Of a DNA stretch of 28,823 nucleotides, positions 1 through 7,038 are shown piece by piece. The DNA comes from Neisseria sicca 4320. Its GTDB lineage: Bacteria; Pseudomonadota; Gammaproteobacteria; Burkholderiales; Neisseriaceae. Under the pieces are notes generated by a model. It did not search any database, was not told the origin of the DNA, and was given only the letters and a program-made list of their open reading frames with translations. Location of the stretch: NCBI RefSeq assembly GCF_000193735.1, contig NZ_AEPF01000024.1:1-28823 (forward strand), written 5' to 3'. The position numbers and the translations under genes are program-made. Every line of letters starts with the position of its first letter. The first letter of the stretch is position 1.

Positions 1-10
1 TATCGTGGTT

Positions 11-37
11 TTCAGACGACCTTTTTTCAGACGACCT
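11..37 (-). repeat. Two tandem DNA uptake sequences (DUS)
   Basis: Two copies of TTCAGACGACCT (11-22 and 26-37) lie in the same orientation, four bases apart, downstream of ileS. They are the complement of AGGTCGTCTGAA, the DUS dialect known from the N. mucosa/sicca group; DUS promote uptake of kin DNA during transformation. Because both copies point the same way they cannot form the usual DUS hairpin terminator. Exact copies inside genes are at 2128 (ileS), 12648 (lptC), 15336 (nif3-like), 19269 (moeB), 26411 and 26645 (queA) and 28268 (apbC). Confidence 0.9.
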
Positions 38-200
38 GAGAGTCTGTCGATATTCAATAATTTCTGTATCTTTTTGTTCTTAAAGCGGCATCTTCTGCGT
101 TGGAAATTCTCGCAAGGTATCCAATCTTGCTGCGGTTTCCAGCTTGATTTTGCCGCTTTTCAAACAAAAATCCACTTCGAAAATCAAATGTCGGCAGCAC

Positions 201-2993
201 TTAAGCGTAATGCCGTTCTTCGCCTTTGCCGTCCACATTCGCGGCGCAGCGTTTGCAGATGGTTTCATGTCCTGCGACTGTGCCGATGTCGTGGGTGTAG
301 TGCCAGCAGCGTTCGCATTTTTCGCCGTCGCTGGCTTTGGCGGTAACGGCGAGTTCGCTGCCGGTTTTGACTTCGACTTTGGACACCAAGAGGGCAAAGC
401 GCAATTCTTCGCCCAAGGCGGTCAGGTAGTCGGCGGTGGCTTCCGGCGCGGTGATTTCGGCTTCTGCCTGCAATGACGAACCGACGGTTTTGTCGGTGCG
501 CAAAGGCTCGATGGCGGCGGTTACGGCTTCGCGGGCTTCGCGGACTGCCGTCCATTTTTTCACCAGTTCGGTTTCGGCTTTTTCGTTAATGGGCGGGAAC
601 TCGTGCCAGGTGTGGAAGAGGACGCTGTCTTCTTCGCCGCCGCCGATGATGTCCCACGCTTCTTCGCCGGTGAAGCACAAAATCGGTGCAATCAAGAGAA
701 CCAGGCTGCGCGTGATGTGATACAGGGCGGTTTGCGCGCTGCGGCGTGCGTGGCTGTCGGCTTTGGTGGTGTAGAGGCGGTCTTTCAGGATGTCGAGGTA
801 GAACGCGCCCAAGTCTTCCGAGCAGAAGGCGACGATGTCTTTCACGGCGAAGTGGAAGGCATAGCGTGGATAGTAGTCGCCTGCCAGACGCTCTTGCAAC
901 TGGCGCGCCAACACTAAGGCGTAGCGGTCGATTTCGACCATGTCTGCCTGCGGTACGGTGTGTTCGAACGGGTCGAAATCACTGAGGTTGGCAAACAGGA
1001 AGCTCAAGGTGTTGCGGATGCGGCGGTAGCTTTCGGTGACGCGTTTGAGGATTTCTTTGGAAATCGCCAATTCGCCGCTGTAATCGGTGGATGCCGCCCA
1101 CAGGCGCAGGATGTCCGCGCCGAATTCGTTATAGACTTCTTGCGGCGCGACGACGTTGCCGATGGATTTCGACATTTTGCGGCCGTTTTGGTCAACCACG
1201 AAACCGTGGGTCAGGAGCTGTTTGTACGGGGCGCGTCCCATGGATGAGGCGCAGCCGGTCAGCATGGAGGATTGGAACCAGCCGCGGTGTTGGTCGCTGC
1301 CTTCAAGGTAGAGGTCGGCGGGCCAAACCAATTCTTCGCGCTGTTTCAAGACGGAATAATGGGTCGAGCCGGAGTCGAACCATACGTCCATCGTGTCGGA
1401 AAGTTTGTCGTAGTTTTCGCAATCTTCCGCGCTCAACAATTCGCTTTTATCGAGGGAGAACCATGCTTCGATGCCTTTTTCTTCGATTTTCAGGGCGACT
1501 TTTTCCAAAAGCTCGGCGGAATTCGGATGCAGCTCGCCCGTTTCTTTGTGGACGAAGAAGGTCATCGGCGTGCCCCAGTAGCGTTGGCGCGAAACGACCC
1601 AGTCGGGGCGGCCTTCAATCATGGCTTCGAGGCGCGCGCGACCCCAAGACGGGAAGAACTCGGTGTCGTCCACGGCCTTGATGGCTTTGTCGCGCAGGGT
1701 TTTGCCGTCGCTGCCGGCTTTGTCCATGCCGACAAACCACTGACCTGTCGCGCGGTAAATCAGCGGGGTTTTATGGCGCCAGCAGTGGGCGTAACTGTGT
1801 TCGATTTTGCTGCTAGCCAAGAGGTTGCCGGTTTCTTCCAGCCATTGCAGGATGACGGGATTCGCTTCCCAAACGCTCATGCCTGCCACGCGCGGCGTTT
1901 CGCTGATGTATTTGCCTTCGGCGTTGACGGGGTTGTAAAGCCCGATGCCGTATTTGTTGCAGACGGCGTAGTCTTCCAAACCGTGCGCGGGGGCGGTATG
2001 TACCAAACCCGTACCGGCGTCGGTGGTAACGTGTTCGCCGTTGAGCATGGGAATATCGCGTTCGAGAAACGGATGATTCATGTGCAGGTTTTCCAGCTTG
2101 TCGCCGGTGGTTTCTGCCAATACTTTCAGGTCGTCTGAAACGAAGCCGTAGCGTTTGAGCGCGTCTTCCGCCAAATCTTTCGCCAATACCAATTTGCCTT
2201 TGGGCGTATCAATCAGTTGGTAAACCACGTCCGCACCCGCAGATACGGCTTGGCTCGCGGGTAACGTCCAAGGCGTGGTTGTCCAGATGACGGCAAACGC
2301 TTTGCCTTCGATGCCTGCCAAACCGAATGCGGAGGCAAGCGCGGCGGTGTCTTTAAACGGATAGGCAACGTCAATCGCAGGCGATACTTTGTCTTTGTAT
2401 TCCACTTCCGCTTCCGCCAGCGAAGAGCCGCAGTCCAAGCAGAACTGAACCGGTTTCGCGCCGCGGTAGAGATAGCCCGATTTGTAGATTTCGCCGAGCA
2501 TACGCACGGTATCGGCTTCAGTTTTGAAATCCATGGTCAGGTAGGGGGTGTCCCAATCGCCCAACACGCCCAGACGGATGAAGTCTTTTTTCTGACGTGC
2601 AACCTGTTCGGCGGCGTATTCGCGGCACAATTCGCGGAATCGCGCTTTGGGCATGTCTTTGCCGTGCAGCTTTTCCACCATCACTTCGATGGGCAGACCA
2701 TGGCAGTCCCAGCCCGGCACATAAGGCGCGTCGAAGCCGGCTTGGGTTTTGCTGCGGATAATGATGTCTTTGAGGATTTTGTTGACGGCATGACCGATGT
2801 GGATGTCGCCGTTGGCATACGGCGGGCCGTCGTGCAGGATGAATTTCGGACGGCCTTTGGCGATTTCGCGCAGTTTTTGATAGCGTTTGTGCTCGTACCA
2901 GCTTTTCAGCCACGCAGGCTCGCGCTTGGCAAGGTTGCCGCGCATCGGAAACGGGCTTTCGAGCAGGTTTACGGTTTTGCTGTAATCGGTCAT
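201..2993 (-). CDS. ileS: Isoleucyl-tRNA synthetase
   Basis: Cytoplasmic class I aminoacyl-tRNA synthetase that charges tRNA-Ile with isoleucine and edits mischarged valine. The 930-residue product has the expected family length. The ATP-binding signature HIGH is at residues 65-68 in a PPYANGDIHIGH context. The second signature KMSKS lies near residue 600, in GRKMSKSIGN. The CP1 editing domain carries a TTTPWTLPAS segment. The C-terminal tail has a four-cysteine zinc-binding cluster (CERC and CKRC pairs) typical of the bacterial enzyme. The start ATG at 2993 directly precedes the conserved N-terminus; a weak AGAG lies upstream. The 230 bases upstream are shared with the divergent heme locus. 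One DUS (2128-2139) sits inside the coding region. No lspA is visible in the 200 bases downstream. Confidence 0.98.
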   Translation of the reverse strand: MTDYSKTVNLLESPFPMRGNLAKREPAWLKSWYEHKRYQKLREIAKGRPKFILHDGPPYANGDIHIGHAVNKILKDIIIRSKTQAGFDAPYVPGWDCHGLPIEVMVEKLHGKDMPKARFRELCREYAAEQVARQKKDFIRLGVLGDWDTPYLTMDFKTEADTVRMLGEIYKSGYLYRGAKPVQFCLDCGSSLAEAEVEYKDKVSPAIDVAYPFKDTAALASAFGLAGIEGKAFAVIWTTTPWTLPASQAVSAGADVVYQLIDTPKGKLVLAKDLAEDALKRYGFVSDDLKVLAETTGDKLENLHMNHPFLERDIPMLNGEHVTTDAGTGLVHTAPAHGLEDYAVCNKYGIGLYNPVNAEGKYISETPRVAGMSVWEANPVILQWLEETGNLLASSKIEHSYAHCWRHKTPLIYRATGQWFVGMDKAGSDGKTLRDKAIKAVDDTEFFPSWGRARLEAMIEGRPDWVVSRQRYWGTPMTFFVHKETGELHPNSAELLEKVALKIEEKGIEAWFSLDKSELLSAEDCENYDKLSDTMDVWFDSGSTHYSVLKQREELVWPADLYLEGSDQHRGWFQSSMLTGCASSMGRAPYKQLLTHGFVVDQNGRKMSKSIGNVVAPQEVYNEFGADILRLWAASTDYSGELAISKEILKRVTESYRRIRNTLSFLFANLSDFDPFEHTVPQADMVEIDRYALVLARQLQERLAGDYYPRYAFHFAVKDIVAFCSEDLGAFYLDILKDRLYTTKADSHARRSAQTALYHITRSLVLLIAPILCFTGEEAWDIIGGGEEDSVLFHTWHEFPPINEKAETELVKKWTAVREAREAVTAAIEPLRTDKTVGSSLQAEAEITAPEATADYLTALGEELRFALLVSKVEVKTGSELAVTAKASDGEKCERCWHYTHDIGTVAGHETICKRCAANVDGKGEERHYA

Positions 2994-3025
2994 GTTGTGA
3001 TTCTCTATGGTTTCGGTATTTCGGT

Positions 3026-3059
3026 TTCAGACGACGTTTCGCAAGCAAGGTCGTCTGAA
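3026..3059. repeat. Inverted DUS pair in the ileS leader
   Basis: A degenerate copy TTCAGACGACGT (3026-3037) faces an exact AGGTCGTCTGAA (3048-3059) across about ten bases. They could form a hairpin in the ileS 5' untranslated region, whose transcript runs leftwards from here. No T-run follows in that direction, so a terminator or attenuator role is uncertain. Confidence 0.6.
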
Positions 3060-3202
3060 AAAAATGCAAAGGGCTATTGTAGCGGAATTGTATTGTTTTT
3101 ATAAGGGGTTCGGACGAAAGCTTGGGGCTTGGCGCAAGGGTGGAGGAGTCGGTTTTGCCGTAAATTTTGCGGTTTGACGGATTCACATTAATTTGATGAA
3201 GG

Positions 3203-3240
3203 TTGACCTTAAATTGAAATAAAATGATAATTTATATCAT
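3203..3240 (+). promoter_or_regulatory. Sigma-70 promoter overlapped by a Fur-box-like palindrome
   Basis: A -35 hexamer TTGACC (3203-3208) and a -10 hexamer GATAAT (3226-3231) are separated by exactly 17 bases. The -10 lies inside the perfect inverted repeat ATGATA-ATTTA-TATCAT (3224-3240), which is AT-rich and resembles the GATAAT-based Fur operator. A repressor bound here would block RNA polymerase. With heme-uptake genes downstream, iron/Fur control is the natural inference; it has not been tested. Confidence 0.72.
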
Positions 3241-3241
3241 T

Positions 3242-3454
3242 AACCTTCTAAATATCTTCCTCGACGATACCAAACTCGCCGAACTTTGGTTCGTCCGCCG
3301 TCCGGGCAGCAACGGCATTGTCCACAGCATCGAAGCCTACGACGAAAGCCGCAATTTGGTGTTGCAACTTTTTGGCAGACCCGCCGATGCGGAGGCGGAA
3401 TCCGAAGCGTGGCGCGCGTTGATTGCCGAAGTGCGCCAAAAATACGGGCTGTAA
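3242..3454 (+). pseudogene. hmuS: C-terminal remnant of a HmuS/HemS-type heme-handling protein
   Basis: The frame ending at the TAA at 3452-3454 encodes about 70 residues (FLDDTKLAELWFVRRPG, then GIVHSIEAYDE, ending AWRALIAEVRQKYGL). This matches my memory of the extreme C-terminus of the HemS/HmuS/ChuS family, where a variant of LNEAxIAxxWVVRKPT...GIVTSxEVFD precedes the end. Full-length members are about 340-350 residues, so roughly the first 280 are absent. A nominal ATG at 3224 lies inside the promoter/Fur palindrome and has no ribosome-binding site, so it is unlikely to be a real start. The stub lies in the same strand and order (S-T-U-V) as intact hmu operons. The best reading is a deletion that fused the operon promoter to the tail of hmuS. 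An uncharacterised small protein is a less likely alternative. Confidence 0.7.
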
Positions 3455-3470
3455 TCTTTTTTGACCCATA

Positions 3471-3510
3471 CCTCGTCTGAAACCCCGTTTTGGGTTTTCA
3501 GACGGCCCCA
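3471..3510 (+). other. Hairpin between the hmuS stub and hmuT
   Basis: TCGTCTGAAA and TTTTCAGACGG, two imperfect DUS copies, face each other around a short CCCC/GGG-containing loop just after the hmuS stop. The stem could be a partial terminator or a processing/attenuation structure. It has no clear T-run, so read-through into hmuT is likely. Confidence 0.45.
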
Positions 3511-3537
3511 AAACCCCGCAAACCATACGGAAACATT

Positions 3538-4326
3538 ATGAAAAAACACATCTTCGCCGCCGTCCTGACCCTGCTTGCCGCCCATGCCGCCGCGCAGCGT
3601 GTCGTTATCCTGACCCCCGACGTTGCCGACATTGCCGCGAAACTCGGCGCGGATAAAGAAGTCGTCGGCATCCACGAGTTCAACCGCAACCCCGCCTATA
3701 AAAACACGCCGTCCATCGGCTTTTACCGCAATTTCTCCGCCGAACCCATCATCGCCAAAAAGCCTGATTTGGTCATCGGAAGCTGGATGGCGAAACCTGA
3801 CGGCATTTACGCCCAACTCAGCCGCGCCGGTGTCCGCGCTGAAAACGTCAATTCAAACGAAACGCTGGAGCAATACCAGCAAAGTTTCGCCCGCATCGGC
3901 AAATTGTTGGGCAAGGAAAAGCAGGCGCAGGCTTTGGCGCAGCAGTTTAAAAGCAGCATCAAGGCGCAGCCTGCCAACGGCAAACGCTACATTCTCAGCT
4001 ACGACGGACGTTATGTTGCGGGTAAAAATACTGTCGGCGACGTGCTTATCCGCTTAGCCGGCGGGACGAACGCGGCGGCTTCGGTGGACGGACTCAAACC
4101 GTTTTCGCGTGAAGGCTGGCTCAATGCGAAACCCGACGTCATCATCATCGCCAAACACAATGAAAAAGCGCTCGGCGGCCTCGACAAAATCATGACGCGC
4201 CCCGAAATCGCCTCCAGCCCAGCCGGAAAAAACAAACGCATCCTGTTCTGGCAGGCGGACGACTATATGCGCTACGGCCTCTACACGCCCGACATCGTCC
4301 GCAAGCTGCACGATTTAGGGAAATAA
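3538..4326 (+). CDS. hmuT: Heme ABC transporter periplasmic binding protein
   Basis: Predicted periplasmic substrate-binding protein of a heme (FecB/BtuF-like class III) ABC importer, delivering ligand to HmuU. The 262-residue product starts with a Sec signal peptide (MKKHIFAAVLTLLAAHAAA, cleavage after about residue 19). It has no lipobox cysteine, so it should be soluble in the periplasm. The mature N-terminus RVVILTPDVADIAAKLGADKE is typical of this binding-protein class. Further family features are the segments KPDLVIGSW and NAKPDVIIIAKHNEKAL and the helix-rich C-terminal lobe. The ATG at 3538 is preferred over an upstream alternative because the signal peptide begins there. Heme rather than siderophore is inferred from the adjacent hmuS stub and the permease/ATPase type. 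The gap of 229 bases to hmuU is unusually long for an operon. Confidence 0.88.
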   Translation: MKKHIFAAVLTLLAAHAAAQRVVILTPDVADIAAKLGADKEVVGIHEFNRNPAYKNTPSIGFYRNFSAEPIIAKKPDLVIGSWMAKPDGIYAQLSRAGVRAENVNSNETLEQYQQSFARIGKLLGKEKQAQALAQQFKSSIKAQPANGKRYILSYDGRYVAGKNTVGDVLIRLAGGTNAAASVDGLKPFSREGWLNAKPDVIIIAKHNEKALGGLDKIMTRPEIASSPAGKNKRILFWQADDYMRYGLYTPDIVRKLHDLGK

Positions 4327-4332
4327 GGCGCG

Positions 4333-4488
4333 GTCGTCTGAAAGTGGCGTGATGGCACGAAGTCGGATGGGGCAATCCGGCTTTTTGTCGGTTTCAGACG
4401 ACCTTCTTTTGCCGTCGTTGTTTCGGAACGGATGCACATGACGGCAGCCGCGTTCTGCGTTCGTTTATTTGTGAACAGGTCGTCTGAA
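4333..4488. repeat. DUS cluster between hmuT and hmuU
   Basis: Three DUS copies occupy the hmuT-hmuU gap: a near-copy GGTCGTCTGAAA from about 4333, an exact reverse copy at 4393-4404 and an exact forward copy at 4477-4488. The first two can pair across about 50 bases, which could form a hairpin reducing read-through from hmuT. No convincing promoter for hmuU was seen. Confidence 0.65.
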
Positions 4489-4555
4489 AACGGGCAACGG
4501 CGAATCCGTCGGCGTTTCGCAGCCGCTGCCGAAATACTCTTCAAAGAATTACAAC

Positions 4556-5488
4556 ATGAAAAAATGGCTTTCGGCGTTGCCGGTTTTATCTTTATTCCTG
4601 ATCTGGTTTTGCGCCGGAGTGGGCGAGGGCGGGTGGAGCAATCCGCTTGCCGCCGATCCCGTGTTGATGGAAATCCGCCTGCCGCGTATTTTTGTCGCTT
4701 TGCTGGTCGGCGCGGCACTTTCCGCCAGCGGCGCGGCGTTGCAGGCATTGTTTGAAAACCCGCTTGCCGACCCGAGCCTGATTGGTACGTCGGGCGGCGC
4801 GGCAATGGGTGTGGTGCTGGCGATTGCGATGGGCTGGAGCATCGCCGTGCCGCTGGCGGCATTTGCGGGCGCGTTTGCCGTCTGTATGCTGATTCTGCTC
4901 GGACACCGTCTGGTCGGCGGCGGCAAGCTGGGGCTGTTGGTCATGGGTTTTGTGGTCAGCGCTTTGTGCGGCGCGTTGGTCAGCCTGATTCTTTTCCTTT
5001 CAGACGACATGGCATTGCGCAGCGCCATGACTTGGCTCTCGGGCAGCTTTTCCGAAGCAGGTTTTGTTTCGCCCGCTTACGCAGGCGGCGTGATGCTGGC
5101 GGGTTTGGTCGTGTTGACCGCCGTCGGCCGCCGTCTCGACTATCTGCTCTTGGGCGATGAAACCGCACACACCATGGGCATCAGCGTCGCCGCCACCCGC
5201 GTGGCAACCATTATCGGCGCGGCTTTGATGACCGGCGCCGCCGTCTCGCTCGGCGGCATCATCGGTTTCGTCGGCATGATGATACCCAACGTATTGGCGC
5301 AGGCAGTCGGCGGCTCGCGCACCCGCCTGATTATCCTGTCCGCCGCCGTCGGCTCGATTTTCATGTTGCTCGCCGATACGTTCGCCCGCTGGGTGGTGTA
5401 TCCCATCGACCTGCCTGTCGGTATCGTCATCGCCATTTTGGGCGGGCCGTTTTTCCTGTGGCTGATTGTCAAAGACCAAAGGAGCTGA
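4556..5488 (+). CDS. hmuU: Heme ABC transporter permease (FecCD family)
   Basis: Inner-membrane permease of the heme importer and partner of HmuT and HmuV. The 310-residue protein is almost entirely hydrophobic with many transmembrane helices. It shows FecCD/BtuC landmarks: RLPRIFVALLVGAALSASGAALQ early, NPLADPSLIGTSGGA after it, and GGIIGFVGMMIPN in the cytoplasmic coupling region that contacts the ATPase. The C-terminal PIDLPVGIVIAILGGPFFLWLI is also typical. It is slightly shorter than usual (about 330-350), mainly at the N-terminus. The ATG at 4556 has no strong ribosome-binding site, but the hydrophobic N-terminus starts there. Its TGA is one base before the hmuV ATG, so the two are probably translationally coupled. 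Confidence 0.92.
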   Translation: MKKWLSALPVLSLFLIWFCAGVGEGGWSNPLAADPVLMEIRLPRIFVALLVGAALSASGAALQALFENPLADPSLIGTSGGAAMGVVLAIAMGWSIAVPLAAFAGAFAVCMLILLGHRLVGGGKLGLLVMGFVVSALCGALVSLILFLSDDMALRSAMTWLSGSFSEAGFVSPAYAGGVMLAGLVVLTAVGRRLDYLLLGDETAHTMGISVAATRVATIIGAALMTGAAVSLGGIIGFVGMMIPNVLAQAVGGSRTRLIILSAAVGSIFMLLADTFARWVVYPIDLPVGIVIAILGGPFFLWLIVKDQRS

Positions 5489-5489
5489 C

Positions 5490-6233
5490 ATGGCATTGCT
5501 CATCGAAAACTGCACCGTCAAAGCCGGAAAACGCACCATCCTGTCTTTGGACCGCGCCGAATTTCCCAAATGCGCCGTCAGCGCGGTCATCGGCCCCAAC
5601 GGCGCGGGCAAGTCCACCCTGCTCAAACAGTTCCTCTACCATCCGCAAGCAAGCTGGTGTGGAACGCCCATGAAGGACGCGCTCAGGCAACATAAAATCG
5701 CCTGGGTCGGGCAACACGAACATTTCAACCTCCCCATGACCTTGTCTGAATACGTCCTCATCGGACGATACCCCAAACTCGCCTGGTATCGGCGGCCCAA
5801 ACAGGCGGACACCCGACGCGCCCAAACCCTGCTCGAGCATTTCGACCTCGCCGACCTGCAACACAAACGCATCCAAACTCTCTCCGGCGGCGAACAGCAA
5901 CGCGCCGCCGTCATCCGCGCGCTGTTGCAGGATGCCGAAGTCCTCTTTCTCGACGAACCGACCAACCATCTCGACGTCCGCTATCAACACAGCCTGATGC
6001 AGCACCTCACCACCTTGCCCGAACAAGGCATGACCGTCGTCATGGTGTTGCACGACCTCAACCTTGCCGCCCACTACGCCTGCCACATCACCTTGATGAA
6101 AAACGGCAGCATCACCGCCGCAGGCGCAACCGCCGACATCATGCACGCCGAACGCCTCAGCCAAACCTACGACTGGCGCATCCTCGAATGCACTGCCAAC
6201 GGCAAAACGTGGTTTCAAGCGGAGACTTTGTGA
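5490..6233 (+). CDS. hmuV: Heme ABC transporter ATPase
   Basis: Cytoplasmic ATPase that powers heme import through HmuU. The 247-residue product has Walker A GPNGAGKST (about 35-43), the ABC signature LSGGEQQ (131-137), Walker B VLFLDEP (151-157) and the switch histidine in VLHDLN (H188). The segment LSEYVLIGRYP is characteristic of the FecE/HmuV ATPase family. The ATG at 5490 is chosen because a strong ribosome-binding site AAAGGAG lies six bases upstream; an in-frame TTG at 5466 is less likely. Assignment to heme rather than ferric citrate or cobalamin rests on the hmuS remnant and operon order. Confidence 0.92.
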   Translation: MALLIENCTVKAGKRTILSLDRAEFPKCAVSAVIGPNGAGKSTLLKQFLYHPQASWCGTPMKDALRQHKIAWVGQHEHFNLPMTLSEYVLIGRYPKLAWYRRPKQADTRRAQTLLEHFDLADLQHKRIQTLSGGEQQRAAVIRALLQDAEVLFLDEPTNHLDVRYQHSLMQHLTTLPEQGMTVVMVLHDLNLAAHYACHITLMKNGSITAAGATADIMHAERLSQTYDWRILECTANGKTWFQAETL

Positions 6234-6290
6234 GGGGTCGTCTGAAAAATGTTTGTATCGCGGGTGGTTTGTAAAATGAATCTCCGCAAA

Positions 6291-6319
6291 AAGGTCGTCT
6301 GAAATTTTCAGACGACCTT
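6291..6319. terminator. Bidirectional terminator between hmuV and gntK
   Basis: Two exact, inverted DUS (6292-6303 and 6307-6318) form a 14-base-pair stem with a one-base centre, between convergent hmuV (+) and gntK (-). An A-run precedes and a pyrimidine-rich stretch follows, so it can act as a factor-independent terminator. Paired DUS serving as terminators are well known in Neisseria. Confidence 0.8.
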
Positions 6320-6344
6320 CCTTATACCTATTTACACGCTTTCT

Positions 6345-6863
6345 TCACAACAAACCTTCTGCTTTAACCCAAGCCAAAATATCGGCTTCTACGGCTTCGG
6401 GCGAACCGGGGTTGTCGATTTTGACGCCGTATTCGTCCGCGCCGAGTTCTTCCAGAATTTTCAGTTGCGAATCCAGCATTCCCGCCTTCATGTAATGCCC
6501 TTGGCGCGCCATCATGCGCTCGAGGTTGATGGCTTGCGGCGGTGTCAGGTGGATGAAGGCGGTTGTGCCTTGCGCGCCGCGCAGGATGTCGCGGTATTGG
6601 CGTTTCAAGGAGGAGCAGGTAACGATGGTGTACGCAGCGCCGCTTTGCGCCTGTTCCGTCATCCAGTCGCGCAGATTGCAGAGCCACGGATAGCGGTCTT
6701 CGTCGGTCAGCGGGATGCCCGCGCCCATTTTGTCGCGGTTGGCTTGGGTGTGGAAATCGTCGCCTTCGGCGTAGGGGCATCGGTTGAGGTGTTTTTGCAG
6801 GGACAGGGCGGCGGTGGTTTTGCCGCAGCCGCAAACACCCATCATCACAAAATGCGTCGTCAT
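6345..6863 (-). CDS. gntK: Gluconokinase
   Basis: Cytoplasmic kinase converting D-gluconate and ATP to 6-phosphogluconate, which feeds the Entner-Doudoroff and pentose phosphate pathways. The 172-residue product matches the usual GntK length (about 165-175). It starts with a P-loop GVCGCGKT at residues 9-16, followed by the GDDFHTQANRDKMGAGIPLTDEDR substrate-binding segment diagnostic for gluconokinases (split here as GDDFH, then NRDKMGAGIPLTDEDR). The CSSLKRQYRDILR lid region is also present. The ATG at 6863 has a GGAAGAG ribosome-binding site. It lies downstream of the gluconate permease gene on the same strand, so uptake and phosphorylation genes are paired, but a Correia element separates them. 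Confidence 0.95.
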   Translation of the reverse strand: MTTHFVMMGVCGCGKTTAALSLQKHLNRCPYAEGDDFHTQANRDKMGAGIPLTDEDRYPWLCNLRDWMTEQAQSGAAYTIVTCSSLKRQYRDILRGAQGTTAFIHLTPPQAINLERMMARQGHYMKAGMLDSQLKILEELGADEYGVKIDNPGSPEAVEADILAWVKAEGLL

Positions 6864-6891
6864 GTTCTCTTCCTTTGTTTGAGTGGAAAGA

Positions 6892-6988
6892 TACAGTGGA
6901 TTAACTTTAAACCGGTACGGCGTTGCCTCGCCTTGCCGTACTGCCTGCGGCTTCGTCGCCTTGTCCTGATTTTTGTTAATCCACTATA
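6892..6988. repeat. Correia repeat enclosed element, short form
   Basis: About 97 bases bounded by inverted ends related to TATAGTGGATTAA (left TACAGTGGATTAA at 6892; right TTAATCCACTATA ending at 6988). The core contains the characteristic GTACGGCGTTGCCTCGCC and CTGCGGCTTCGTCGCC segments. It lacks about 60 bases of the core present in the 157-base copy at 13489. It lies immediately upstream of gntK. Correia ends can carry outward promoters and RNase III sites, so it may influence gntK expression; that is inference. Confidence 0.92.
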
Positions 6989-7038
6989 TAAGTTCGGGCA
7001 GACGGTTTAGAACGTCTCAAAACCGTTTTCAGACGACC

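Noticed and set aside
1272..2138. 288-codon open frame on the plus strand
   Set aside because: It lies wholly antisense to ileS; the opposite strand has full-length homology with motifs, and the frame has no recognisable domain.
2518..3186. 222-codon open frame on the minus strand
   Set aside because: Overlaps the start of ileS in another frame; arginine/proline-rich shadow composition.
5469..6218. 249-codon open frame antisense to hmuV
   Set aside because: hmuV has all ABC ATPase motifs on the other strand; the antisense frame is a by-product of GC-rich codon use.
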